This document shows positions 8,637 through 17,879 of a stretch of DNA of 64,000 bases, one piece after another. The first letter of the stretch is position 1. Each line of letters begins with the position of its first letter. The DNA comes from Wyeomyia smithii. Lineage: Eukaryota; Arthropoda; Insecta; Diptera; Culicidae. The translations under genes were made by a program, and so were the position numbers. The stretch covers positions 173,094,912-173,158,911 of the forward strand of contig NC_073696.1 in NCBI RefSeq assembly GCF_029784165.1. The letters are read 5' to 3'. The notes beneath the pieces are model-generated. The model did not search any database and was not told the DNA's origin. It saw only the letters and a list, made by a program, of their open reading frames with translations.

Positions 8637-11600
8637 CTATAAACAAAAAAAATATTAAAGCTTTTCATTGAAACTTCATAATGAATTGTTTGTTTTACTT
8701 TAAAACTAGTTTAATGGGCGCAGTAGTCTAATTTCACTACACTGCCGTTCCAAGCATAGTTGTCCCATGTTCTACACAAACCTTATGTATAGGGATACCA
8801 TCTGATCAGAGGTACAAATTAGGACATCTATTTTTTCGGCACAAATTTGATCCAAATTATTTTTATTCTGGTTCAAACTGGTGGTATGTGATTTGCATTT
8901 CAAAATGCTATTCGGTTGTTAATTTATTCAACATGTATCTCGAACGATCCAATTTTATCAAGCAACTTTAAAGTTTTAGGAATTTGTATGTCCCCAAAGA
9001 ATTCAGCACACGTAAACTGTTTAAAATTAAATATAAAAATTGTCAAATGTTTAACAATATTCACTTTACTCAGGCTTAACCAAAGAAATAATTTACGCAG
9101 TGAGCGTTGTGTGGTCAGGTATCGAGATTTATCTGAATTATCCACATTATTAAACATGTATCAAGATAGACAGATCTAATATCTAATCTCCCAGATATTT
9201 CAAAAATAACGCAGATTTTGACGTTGACTAACGTCTATATCGAAGTTAGGCCCCTGAATTTGAAAATCTAGTAATTCAACCAGGGAAAACCAGAGAAAAG
9301 TGGTCAGGTTTTGAGCGCTTATTTTGCAGTCATCTATAATCAGGTTCTCGAGGTTTTGGCATCAATCGATCAGAAATTCTTTTACGGTTAAATTTATGTA
9401 ACAAAAACAAACTATTGTTTGAGATACACTATTGAAAAATTGGTAATTAATATCGATTGTCTAAATCATACCGCGCCGCCAATCACTACCTCTCTTCCCA
9501 AGCACAGTCGACACTAACGGATACAATCTATCTGACTTTGTTGTTATTGTTGTTGTCACTTTCTGTTTCCGATGTTTATGCTGCTGCTAGCGGAAAAAAC
9601 CTTGCAAATATGCCTCTTTTTGTTGGTGTTAATTTTACGACAGCGGCCGGCGCCCCATCATTCTGATTCCAAAACCGCACCAGTGACATGCGGACGCTAG
9701 GTGATAGCAGCTGAAAGGAGGAAATACAAATAGTACCGGTCATCTCGTGCCGGTTTCACCCGTAATGCTGGTGGCTTTAGTAGTAAATAGCTACTGCAAA
9801 ACACTTAAATGGCTGGAATTCTGGACGGACTAACCAGGAAACTATAATCGGCAACTGGCACCTTTTGGTGCCTCGAAATTTTGGTACAGAAGCGGCTAAT
9901 TGAATTTTCTGTTTTACCAAATGCTGCTGCTAGCGGAAAAATCCCAAGAAGGTTGTATGCAAAGCCACGACCGCAAGGTTGAAGTAGAATACTTTTACGA
10001 CAAAGATAACCTGGCTGCTTGCGTGTCAGTCATTTTTTCTAGTAAATAAACGTTGACCGTTGGATATTTTTAAATTATGTGCGAATGAGAAGTTGAAGTG
10101 CTGCCGAATTGTAATATGCACATTTAATACGACATCATTAAACGGGAACGGAACAAAGGCTACGGTTATGCAGAACGCAAATGCCGGCGCGATGCGATTC
10201 GCCTTACCGTGGTGAAATGTACAGCTCTTTTTAAGGCGAAGTAGAGCTATACATTTAAACAGATTTCGTCTTGCCGAATCGCATCGCGCCGTTATTTGCG
10301 TTCTGCATGACCGTAGCCAAACACTAAGCGACGCAAATACGTAATAAAAGTCAGAGTATGCATGTAGATGAAGATAATTAACTTTGGATTATAGCGCAAA
10401 ACGAGAAAATATTAACTCTTCAAATAATCATTTGTGTTCTTCAAATTTCAGTCGTTCAATTAAATATCCGTTGAAATGTTTGTTTATTATCTGATGAAGT
10501 TCTTATATAGGCCAAATGATGCATTCCCAATTTACTAGGTCCATAACTCTGCCGACCGTGCTTGGGAAAGCGCGGTATAACGACCAATCAGAGGTCGAAT
10601 TTTGTGTTTTGACAAGGCTTAAGAGTTTTCAATAGTACAATAGTTCGAATGATAAAATTGCAATTTCATGCATTTGGTAGGAATCTTAGAAGATTTTCTA
10701 ATCGATTGCTGCAAAAACGAAGGAAATCCATCGAAAACTAACCGATTTATTAGCATTTGAAATTTTTTTCACTTTTTTCAGTTTTAGATTTACATTTTAC
10801 ATCCCTATGTAGCCGAACTTCCTGAGAGAAGTATTCTAATTCAAAATTAAATCTTCATTAATTCATTTGTTGTCCTTATAAGAACAATTGTTCAATTTAT
10901 CATAGGATGTAGTGTTTATCTCACATCTCTGTGTTACCTTGATAGTGAGGACTAAGGCGCACGGTCAACACAATGAGAAAGGTGTTTTCACATTGAAAAC
11001 TAGACACGGCTTTACTGGAGGAAGTGTTGGGAAATGCATCTACCGCTAATACCACCGCTATCATACGAAAGCGCGTCGTTTCATGTGGGGAATATCAACA
11101 ACGAAAAATGACGCGCGTCTAAGCATAACCCGAACTGTTTCGCCGTGCTGCTCCCATTTTCCTTTACATCGGCCTCAGGGAAGTACCGGCTGCATCTGCA
11201 TCTACCGCTGAGGCTGTCACTATACTGCTATTGGTACCAAAAGCTATTAACTCTTCAAATAAGTGTGTTATTTGTTCTCAAAAGAACAATTGTTCAATTC
11301 AAAATCGGATTTACGCAATCGCATCTCTGTAATATTACCGACAATATTATTCTTCTGAACAAACTGATACAACTTTCCCATTAGGCCTCTGCCATAATAG
11401 ACGCGAAAAGCGACGCGAACCGATTCGCTCAGCTGTAGGTTAATGTACAGCCATCAGTAGAGCTGTACATCAACCTACGGCCGAGCGAATCGGTTCGCGC
11501 CGCTTTTCGCGTCTACTATGGCAGAGGCCTTAGAGGAAGTTGCTGGCTGATGTATTCACTTCATGCAAGCCTGCTGCTGATGCTTCCCGCTACCACACTG

Positions 11601-14600
11601 AAACAGCATTTTAGTGAAGGGAGTGTCGTTGCATCAGCTGACCCTGCTACTATCGATGCTGATATACCCGCTGCAACAGCTACGCTATGCATAGCTATGC
11701 CACAGTTGTGGCCGCTATACGCTGGCCCAACTGCTGAGCAACTGCAACGCTATCCGTAGCCATGCCACAGTTGTGGCCGCCATTGGTATCCGCTGTACCT
11801 GCATCTGCTGGCCCTGCTGCTATCGATGGTGAGATCCGCTGAAACTGCTACGCTTATTCGCAGTCATGCCACAGTTGTGGCCGCTATCCGCTATCGATGG
11901 TACCCACTGCTCGCTCCCGCTGCTGCTAAGGGAGGACTGCTGTCGTCGCTGTTCAGAACTACTATGAGCGGCTTCGACTAAAACAGGCTTTTATATAGGG
12001 ATGAAAATAGGAATGAATTATTTCACGTACGTGGTGGAATGATATAACTTGAAAAATATGTATGACTTCATTCTGGTTCAGAGCGATCATTTGATAAGCT
12101 CCACCTCTTTTTTCAGTTTCTGAAGTTTTTCCTCAGTTTCGTAGCACGGATGCACAAAAATGATTTCTTGTCGAGCCGGACCGATAGCACTCTCATTGAA
12201 GCAACAAAATAACATGTTTTGTGTCGTGTTGTGCGGCTTGGTTGAAGAAAATGTTCCCGTCCCCATGTCGCATGTAAGCAGATTATTGCGTTCAGTAGAT
12301 AGTGTATCCAGCGAATAAACACCGATGGTGCTCTCACACACGCAACGGTTTTAACCCGGATCTTATTGCGGTTTGTAACATCAAGCGATTTCGTTTGCTC
12401 GCTGTTGCGTGTTGCATCATGTTGCAACTTGGCAGCTGGGAGACGACGAAATTCTGTTTATGCTGATTGATTGAATCGACTTCATATTAGCTCTGCATAG
12501 TCGAACTAACTGCTTTTGTGAATGCGTACTAACAGGGCAGTTTATTATTCAATGTCGGTTATGCTGATCGCAGCCTTTGTGCTGCCCCTACAGTGGGGGG
12601 TTTACTAAATAAAGTGAAAATTAGACAACTACAACAGAATTTGACTGCATCCCGCAAAGAATGTCTGCTTGTGTTGATGCCAGAAAATTATTAACCTTCA
12701 ATTATTTTTTTATTTGCCTTCAAAAAAGCATTTTGCTGTTCAAAATCGGTTGCTAATTACAACCTTTGAGCTACCCTAACATTGGGGGAATTAAGATACA
12801 CGGACAACATGCACTGTGGAAGCTATTTCATATTCAGTAAATAAGACGGGTGCGACAAATTTGAATTGCTTAGGATGCAACACAGAATACTTGCTTGCGT
12901 TGACAAAAATTATTAACTTTCCATGACTTGTTTATTTGCCTTCAAAAAGGCATTTTGATTTCCAAAATTGGATTTCCTGATGACAATCTTCATGCTGCCC
13001 CAACACGGGGGGAATAATGGCTGTCTGGCGACACACGCTGAGAAAAACCGCGCTGCTCCTGAGACGTGGTGACCAACCACAGAGCTAGTGCTGCTGCTAA
13101 GGAAGGACGACTGCTGTTGTCGCTGTCTAGAACTATTATGAGCGGCTCCGGCTGAAACAGGCTCTTATATAGGCCAAATAGCATGTTTTCAATTGCAAGG
13201 TATATGATCCTGTCGACCGTGCTTGGGAAGCAAGCATATAACGACCAATCAGAGGTCGAATTTTTTGTTTTGACAAGGCTTGACTATTTTCAATAGTACA
13301 ATAGTGTGAATAAAAAAATTACAATTATCTTCATTTGGGAAGAATCTTAGAAGATTTTCCAATCTATTGCTGCAAGAACGAAGGAAATCCATCGAATACT
13401 AACCGATTTATTAGCATTTGAAATTGGACATATTTTTCACTTTTTTCGGTTTTAGATTTTCATTTCACATCCCTATGTAGCCGAACCTTCTGAGAGAAGT
13501 ATTCTACTTCAAAAAACCTTGCAAAAATGCATGTTTGTGTTGGTGTTAATATTACGACAGCGGCTGGCGAAGCTTTCAAGAAACATTTGTCTCTACCATT
13601 CCATCATCTATGTAGCCCCTCGTTCTTTCTAATTATCTGACGAAGCCTTGGTATAAAACGTATCGTTCGAACATTTCACCCCATCAGTTTCATTAATAAA
13701 CCGTACCGGATACATACGGACGCTCGGTGTTAGCAGCTAAAAGGAGAAAAAAACAAAATAGTACCGGTCATCTCGTGCCGGTTTCACCCGTTTTGCTGGT
13801 GGCTACTGCAAAACACTTAAATGGCTGGAATTCTGGACGGACTAACCAAAAAACAACAATATAATCGGCAACTGGCACCTTTTGGTGCCTCGAAATTTTG
13901 GTACAGAAGCGGCTAATTGAATTTTCTGTTTTACCGAATGCTGCTGCTAGCGGAAAAAACCTTGCAAAAATGCATGTTTGTGTTGGTGTTAATATTACGA
14001 CAGCGGCCGGCGCAGCTTTCAAGAAAACTTTCAAGAAAGCTTTCGGCAACTGGTACCTTTTGGTCCCTCGAAATTTTGTTACAGATGTTTTGTAAAAGAA
14101 GCGTTGCAATTCCCTCTACAATTCCCTCTTCAATGGAATATAAGAATACGGTAGTCAACGTCATGCGGTCGTGTCTTGAATACCACCCTCCTACTTTTTC
14201 CTGATTTTGGGACCGATTACAGGTAACGAGGCGATCAATTTGCCTCGCCTAGAGTCACTGACGAGCAAAATGTTGTATTAGGAAACGCGAGTGAAAATTG
14301 GCTGGTGACAGCTGAGTGGAGCAGTTTCGCAGACGAGCTACTCGTCCGAGATCCAGCCGACTCATCATCTGTTATATCTAAATTGGTCAGGCAAGTAACT
14401 CGCTGCTCACCTTGTTGACTGTAATAGGCCCCTTTATTTCCTTTAGCCCGCAAAACGGTCATCACTTCAAATTTTACAACTTTACCTCATAAAATGTTTC
14501 TTTAAGATTTTTATCAAATCAAAATGTCCTTTTGTTTTTATTTTTACCAGCGACGAATTCGAACTGGCAACCAGAAATGAAAAAAAAATACTGGACAATC

Positions 14601-16414
14601 TCCAACAATTTCTAACATCAGGCAACATTCACGTTTCTGTTAAAAACTTACCGACTTGTGGTTTGCAATATGAGCTTGGTGATTGAAGATAGTTGCATGT
14701 CTTATAAAAATCAGGACAAATGCTAGAATATGAGAAATAAATCAGTACGCCCAAATATGATCTCAAAATCAGGAAAAGTAGGACAGGAAAAAAGAGAAAT
14801 AAGGACACTAAAAACATAAGTCTATTAACAAAATGATAAAAAATACAAGAAATATTAAAACATAAAAATCAACATAGTTCTGGCAACATTTGCTGCTAAG
14901 TCTCGCCGGTACATAGTGGTCTGGAACTGCATATATTCGGAGAAAAAATCAATTTTTTAACTTAATGCGTCGAGCAGGCACCCTTCAGGAATCATTTCTG
15001 TATATCAGTAGTGTAGCGTTTCGTGAATACATTAAAGAGGAGTAAACAAATCTCCAATCGAAATAATGTTAGGTAAATCAGTTCGTACCATTTCATTTTT
15101 GCTTGAACCGTGCGATATTGAGATCCCACCAATAAACAAAACGAAGCAACGGGACGCTTTGAATAAATGGAACGGCGCAGTCAATAGAGAATTTCAGCGA
15201 GGTGACCAAGTGCTTTTATAACAAAATTTAAATAATGAAATTCTTCAACTGTTATCAAGAAAATTGGAGCTGTTGGATGTGTTACTTGAAGAAGGAAATT
15301 GCCTGGCACGAACTAATGCCCATTATATTAGGATTCGTTTACGAGAATGCAGTACAGAAAAACCAACCATCACCACTCTTAAATCTGTTCGACGGATTTG
15401 GATTAACTAAGAGGTTCTAACAAATGTAGCAGATATTTACGTGCAAGAAAAACAATCATTGGACAGTAGATCGCAACCTAACAAAAGATTTCTTTTTGAG
15501 ATGTTGAGGTTGTCGATGTTGAAGCTGCAATTTATAGCGCTATAAATTAAAAATATCTGGAAATAAAATTAAAGTCATTTTTTGCTGGACTCGGTAGATT
15601 CATGATCTCCAAAAAGTGCACATGTTGTTTTTTTTTTTAATCTGCGATATGTGCCCAGAAGTCCAAATTTTGAGATCATGTTTGAGCGTTTCGTTTTATT
15701 TTGTTCTGATTTTGCATCAATTTTGCAGTGTGGAAATAACATGCAGAACTTTTTTCGATTCCAGGACACAACGGATGCTGCGATTGATTTTTTTCCTTTG
15801 TTGAATCATAGTGAAGTGACGAGAGAAATCATTTAGGCGTTGGAACCGTTAAATATCTGCCATGTTCAAATTGGAACAGTTTACGTGAGCTGAATCATCA
15901 AAGGTCCTGCCTAATAATTTGAAGTTTCCTAATAAAATTGGATCTCCTGAGAAATATGTTCAATAAACATATCAGTATGCAGATGTTTTTTGAAGTGCAA
16001 ATTTCATATATTGTGTCATATCAATTCATACCTTCAAAAATAAATTAAATTCTGCCGAAAGAAAGGTGTCCTGATTCCTTATTTCGACCAGATGGTATCC
16101 CTAGCTATGAATGTATGTGGACTGTGGAGCACAGCCCTATCTAACATTGTCATTGTACTTACCCATTCTCAAGTTTGTTCATATTTTTTTTCATCACTTG
16201 TGTTCTAGAAGACCTGTGGACATATTTTCGTTTACCTTTGCATTCGTAACTCCAATGTCCAAATTCCAGACATTTTTGACAACGGATTCCTTTAGGAAAA
16301 GCCGCTGCAAGCTTGGCTTCTCTACGAAATTAGAAGTAAATCTGAGGTTTATTTGTTAGAAATTACCAAAACTTACCTTTGCTTCTGGGCTAGTTTAATC
16401 GCTCCTAAATGCAT
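8351..16414 (-). CDS. ZCCHC10: ZCCHC10 homologue, three exons, 160 aa
   Basis: Exon 1 is 16377-16414 (ATG to AAG|GTAAGT), exon 2 is 16163-16321 and exon 3 is 8351-8636 (stop TGA). The joined length is 483 nt, all junctions keep frame and all have GT/AG ends. Residues 27-40 form a CCHC knuckle, C27-x2-C30-x4-H35-x4-C40, within IRCQKCLEFGHWSYECKGKR. This matches my knowledge of the ZCCHC10 family, a small nuclear nucleic-acid-binding protein of poorly known role. The C-terminal exon is a Ser/Asp-rich tract followed by a basic KSKTKKQRQ tail, as in family members. Intron 1 is 55 bp, but intron 2 is 7,526 bp filled with repeats and histone-like relics. No lesion is seen in the exons, so the gene is likely functional. 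Confidence 0.88.
8789..8830. mobile_element. TAGGGATACCATCTG-type terminus (left end)
   Basis: TAGGGATACCATCTGATC followed by a sequence ending in GGACATC. It matches the left end of the element at 57843-59028. Its inverted counterpart at 16062-16104 lies at the far side of ZCCHC10 intron 2. Confidence 0.55.
9216..9570 (+). repeat. Dispersed repeat family C, copy 1
   Basis: The segment from TTTTGACGTTGACTAACGTC to about TTTCTGTTTC is closely similar to 54519-55100 on the same strand. Here the site that carries a SINE in the other copy is empty. In both places the repeat is followed within a few hundred bases by a histone H2A-like relic, so they may be parts of one composite unit. Confidence 0.78.
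9688..9890 (+). pseudogene. Histone H2A-derived relic with 3' stem-loop
   Basis: ATG at 9688 is followed 58 bases later by TCATCTCGTGCCGGTTTC, which reads SSRAGF in one frame, as at H2A residues 17-23. The spacing is one base off the family's 57. A deletion then joins to GGCTGGAATTCTGGACGG...AACCAGGAAACTATAATC, aligning with codons for the H2A helix ending AGNAARDNKKTRII. The copy ends in GGCACCTTTTGGTGCC (9857-9872), a 6-bp stem with 4-nt loop. Several frameshifts mean no protein. The H2A origin is my alignment by eye and is moderately supported; the matching more complete copy at 55350-55608 strengthens it. Confidence 0.5.
10158..10318. mobile_element. Palindromic MITE, Harbinger-like (copy 1)
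   Basis: Arms beginning GGCTACGGTTATGCAGAACG pair with the complementary right arm over about 45 bp. The centre holds AATGTACAGC...AGTAGAGCT, shared with the elements at 11394 and 62324. Flanks are AAA on both sides. No coding capacity. Confidence 0.8.
10490..10650 (-). promoter_or_regulatory. Histone-cluster-like promoter fragment (copy)
   Basis: On the minus strand, CTCTGATTGGTCG (an inverted CCAAT box) is followed by TTATAC and then CCTATATAAGAAC. The same block, with the same spacing, occurs at 13160-13275, next to an H2A-like relic. It is a duplicated promoter-like segment; activity is not shown. Confidence 0.4.
10651..11393. repeat. Diverged low-copy repeats in the ZCCHC10 intron
   Basis: Segments near 10850-10960 and 11250-11350 share AAGAACAATTGTTCAAT and CATCTCTGT, so they look like diverged copies of one unit. 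Similar units, marked by TATTTGCCTTCAAAAA, recur at 12700-12780 and 12900-13000. No gene is recognised. Confidence 0.5.
11394..11529. mobile_element. Palindromic MITE, Harbinger-like (copy 2)
   Basis: GGCCTCTGCCATAATAGACG at the left pairs with CGTCTACTATGGCAGAGGCC at the right. The whole 136 bp folds into one near-perfect hairpin. It is flanked by TTA on both sides (11391-11393 and 11530-11532), the TWA duplication typical of PIF/Harbinger. Confidence 0.88.
11680..11900. repeat. Minisatellite around GCCACAGTTGTGGCCGC
   Basis: The palindromic word CCACAGTTGTGG occurs three times (about 11701, 11766 and 11869) inside CTATGCCACAGTTGTGGCCGC units, interspersed with GCTGCT-rich sequence. Short reading frames here are low-complexity by-products. 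Confidence 0.7.
12060..12430. repeat. Repeat shared with 55830-56130 (inverted)
   Basis: On the minus strand the segment reads GGGACGGGAACATTTTCTTC ... CGGTCCGGCTCGACAAG ... GAGCTTATCAAATGATCGCTCTG. The same order of words occurs on the plus strand at 55915-56120. The minus-strand frame here is open for 84 codons but is broken in the other copy. In the other copy it overlaps the possible H2B relic, so this too may derive from a histone cluster; weakly supported. Confidence 0.55.
12431..13160. repeat. Imperfect tandem units of roughly 200 bp
   Basis: Units share a boundary of the form GCTGCCCC...GGGGGG (about 12580, 12770 and 12990), TGCTTGYGTTGA, and TATTTGCCTTCAAAAA-GCATTTTG. Two and a half to three diverged units are visible. 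The block CTGCTGCTAAGG...GAGCGGCT(C/T)CG at 13085-13160 repeats 11920-11985, and each is followed by a TATA-like sequence. Confidence 0.55.
13161..13714. promoter_or_regulatory. Divergent promoter-like spacer next to H2A relic
   Basis: The minus strand carries CCTATATAAGAGCC (13163-13174 region) with an inverted CCAAT box (CCAATCA at 13245-13251) upstream of it. The plus strand carries GTATAAAACG (13651-13660) about 30 bases before ATCAGTTTCATT, an initiator-like sequence leading into the H2A-like relic. Divergent TATA promoters with a short spacer are the usual layout of insect H2A/H2B and H3/H4 pairs. The histone reading is inference. The right part (13580-13715) recurs inverted at 63560-63660. 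Confidence 0.45.
13715..13935 (+). pseudogene. Histone H2A-derived relic (copy 2)
   Basis: Same structure as the copy at 9688: ACATACGGACGC (start codon lost), TCATCTCGTGCCGGTTTC, the deletion joint, GGCTGGAATTCTGGACGGAC and AACCAAAAAACAACAATATAATC, then the stem-loop GGCACCTTTTGGTGCC at 13874-13889. Preceded by a TATA box and initiator-like sequence. Confidence 0.5.
13936..14195. repeat. Remainder of the H2A-relic repeat unit
   Basis: AATGCTGCTGCTAGCGGAAA to CGACAGCGGCCGGCGC (a block present in four copies of the family), then a second degenerate stem-loop region. The end CAACGTCATGCGGTCGTGTC ... ACCACCCTCCTAC matches the complement of 59466-59530. It marks the right end of the repeat as a dispersed unit. 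Confidence 0.65.
14196..15065. other. Intron sequence with a partial inverted-repeat element
   Basis: No gene recognised. The stretch 14725-14815 (AAATCAGTACGCCCAAATAT ... AGGACAGG) resembles the right end of the 57843-59028 element, so a truncated copy of that family is present. The rest is unassigned AT-rich intron. Confidence 0.4.
15066..15545 (+). pseudogene. 159-codon single-exon ORF with two TAA stops
   Basis: From ATG at 15066 one frame runs to TAA at 15543-15545, broken only by TAA at 15219-15221 and 15408-15410. The predicted product has charged, Leu-rich segments typical of a folded protein (for example NEILQLLSRKLELLDVLLEE and RFLFEMLRLSMLKLQFIAL). An AATAAA motif lies about 20 bases after the stop. 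I do not recognise the family. Absence of introns and a nearby poly(A) signal suggest a processed pseudogene in the antisense orientation within ZCCHC10 intron 2. Without a homologue this is a hypothesis. Confidence 0.5.
15546..16061. other. Intron sequence, nothing recognised
   Basis: Remaining proximal part of ZCCHC10 intron 2. It contains poly-T and AATAAA-like words but no element with definable ends. The short frames around 15616-15836 show no family features. Confidence 0.35.
16062..16104. mobile_element. TAGGGATACC-type terminus (right end)
   Basis: AGGTGTCCTGATTCC ... GACCAGATGGTATCCCTA is the inverted form of the terminus at 8789 and of the left end at 57843. It lies 58 bases from ZCCHC10 exon 2, so the two ends bracket nearly the whole intron. 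Confidence 0.55.
16163..16414 (-). CDS. ZCCHC10: ZCCHC10 exons 1-2 with zinc knuckle
   Basis: Positions 16377-16414 encode MHLGAIKLAQKQ. After a 55-bp intron (16322-16376), 16163-16321 encode the start of the basic region, the CCHC knuckle and KRKYVHRSSRT. The donor AATGG|GTAAGT opens the long second intron. These exons carry all of the family-diagnostic sequence. Confidence 0.9.
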
Positions 16415-16479
16415 TGGTGATTTAAACAATACAAATATTTAGTATACACAAAAAGTACAGACCAGGGATGACTTGTGTG

Positions 16480-16720
16480 AATTCGCCCAACAAGAAACGT
16501 ACCCAACAAAATCGTGAAATATTTCATTTTGTTGGGTAGCTGGTTTTGTTGGTTTAAATCCGGATGTATATATTCTGCGTGATTTTACCCTCCGGAACTA
16601 AACCAACAAAAACGAAATATTTCAACAGAAGAAAGCAAAGAATGCCGCGCTAACTGTGGGCAGCACTAAAACTAAAAATGTGAATTAAACCAACAAAATT
16701 GATAAGAGATAAAACTTAAT
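16480..16720. repeat. CAACAAAA palindromic cluster
   Basis: CCCAACAAAAT pairs with ATTTTGTTGGG across a 12-base loop at about 16501-16536. Further AACCAACAAAA/TTTTGTTGGTT words flank it up to about 16700. It resembles the interior of a MITE built from short inverted motifs; no target duplication was found. Confidence 0.5.
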
Positions 16721-16739
16721 AACTAATTAATAGGCAAGA

Positions 16740-17083
16740 TACCGCAATATAATGAATTGGAAATGTCACTAGAATCCTAGAAATGTTGCAAAATATTGAG
16801 TTGTTCGGCCCATTTGACATTCCTGGTCACCAGAGTAGATATGGGAAAATTCAAGATTTTTCGATTTTTCCCCATATAAGCCTCCCCCTTATCGCATATA
16901 GCAAAAGTCTGCCTACTGATAGGGAAATCTAATCGATTGGAGATATTGACTAGGACCCTAGGCATATTGGAAAATATTGAGTTGTTCGGTCCAATTGACA
17001 TTCCTGGTCACCAGAGTAGATATGGGAAAATTCAAGATTTTTCGATTTTTCCCCATATAAGCCTCCCCCTTACCGCATATAGC
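16740..17083. repeat. 181-bp satellite, left part
   Basis: The word CGCATATAGC recurs at 16893 and 17074, a period of 181 bp. The unit contains ATTGAGTTGTTCGG, CCTGGTCACCAGAGTAGATA and TTCCCCATATAAGCCTCCCC. The array is interrupted at 17083 by an inserted hAT element and resumes at 17880. Confidence 0.9.
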
Positions 17084-17879
17084 CAGTGGTGGGCACCATT
17101 CCGCTAATTCGCTAATTAGCGACGCTGAAATTCAGTTAGCGAATAAGCGATTTCGTTAATTTTTGAGCTGGTTAGCGAAACTGTTAGCGTCGCTAAAATT
17201 TTGGCCTTCGAAACGCTAATCGCTAATTCGCTAAATTCTGTAGAGAAGCGACAATAGAAATATTTAGAAAAAAATGAATTGCTGATGGCGTACGTAAATT
17301 GCATCGAAAGATGAATCTACTTTACTGCGAAAGTCACTTTTGTCAGTTTTTTTACCCTAGAATGAAGTTCCAGTTATCGTACAAGCCACAGGAGCATTTT
17401 GAAGAACAAGCACAAGGTCTAGATTGAATTTTCGGCACACCAAGAACTTTAGTAAATTGCAATGCGCTTGAAATTATGACAACTTTGGTTCTACTTTTTC
17501 GATTCAGATAATAATTGAATTTTTATGAAAACATTCCTAAGAGTATCTTTTTTCAATGCAAGCTAAATAACTTTTGTTATTCTTATTTTTACAAAATCAA
17601 ATATGAATACCGTTTCGTGAACCTCTTATTGTAAATAGCTTTAAAAAGTAATTGTTTTCGTTTGTTTAACCAAAAAAGATCAAAGTGGTCCAAATCTTAC
17701 AAAACACGAGCAATAAATATGGTGATATGACTATTTACATATTAAAAAGTTAGCGATTAGCGAAAGTTCCGCTAATATGGGTTTAGCGTTTAGCGTTTAG
17801 CGATTATCGAGCTAAATTTTCCGGTTAGCGGCTTAGCGGTTAGCGTCACTAAATTTTCGATTAGCGGTGCCCACCACTG
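17084..17879. mobile_element. Non-autonomous hAT element, GCTAAYCGCTAA family (copy 1)
   Basis: The ends CAGTGGTGGGCACC and GGTGCCCACCACTG are flanked by a perfect 8-bp duplication CATATAGC (17076-17083 and 17880-17887). Both subterminal regions are crowded with GCTAATCGCTAA/TTAGCGATTAGC repeats. The middle 400 bp is unique and non-coding. It sits inside the 181-bp satellite and so is younger than it. Confidence 0.93.

Noticed and set aside
8370..8646. Leu-rich plus-strand frame and alternative minus frame over the ZCCHC10 last exon
   Set aside because: Shadows of the serine-rich exon; only the minus frame ending at 8351 joins in phase to the zinc-knuckle exon.
11550..11759. Ala/Leu-rich 69-codon frame
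   Set aside because: Low-complexity translation of GCTGCT- and CCACAGTTGTGG-based minisatellite.
13898..14164. Overlapping 65-113 codon frames on both strands in the H2A-relic repeat
   Set aside because: The same block occurs in several decayed copies with different frame breaks, so these are chance frames within a repeat.
15181..15220. Retroviral integrase C-terminus (REFQRGDQVLL resembles a GD-V motif)
   Set aside because: No integrase core or other retroviral domain lies upstream, and the rest of the frame does not fit.
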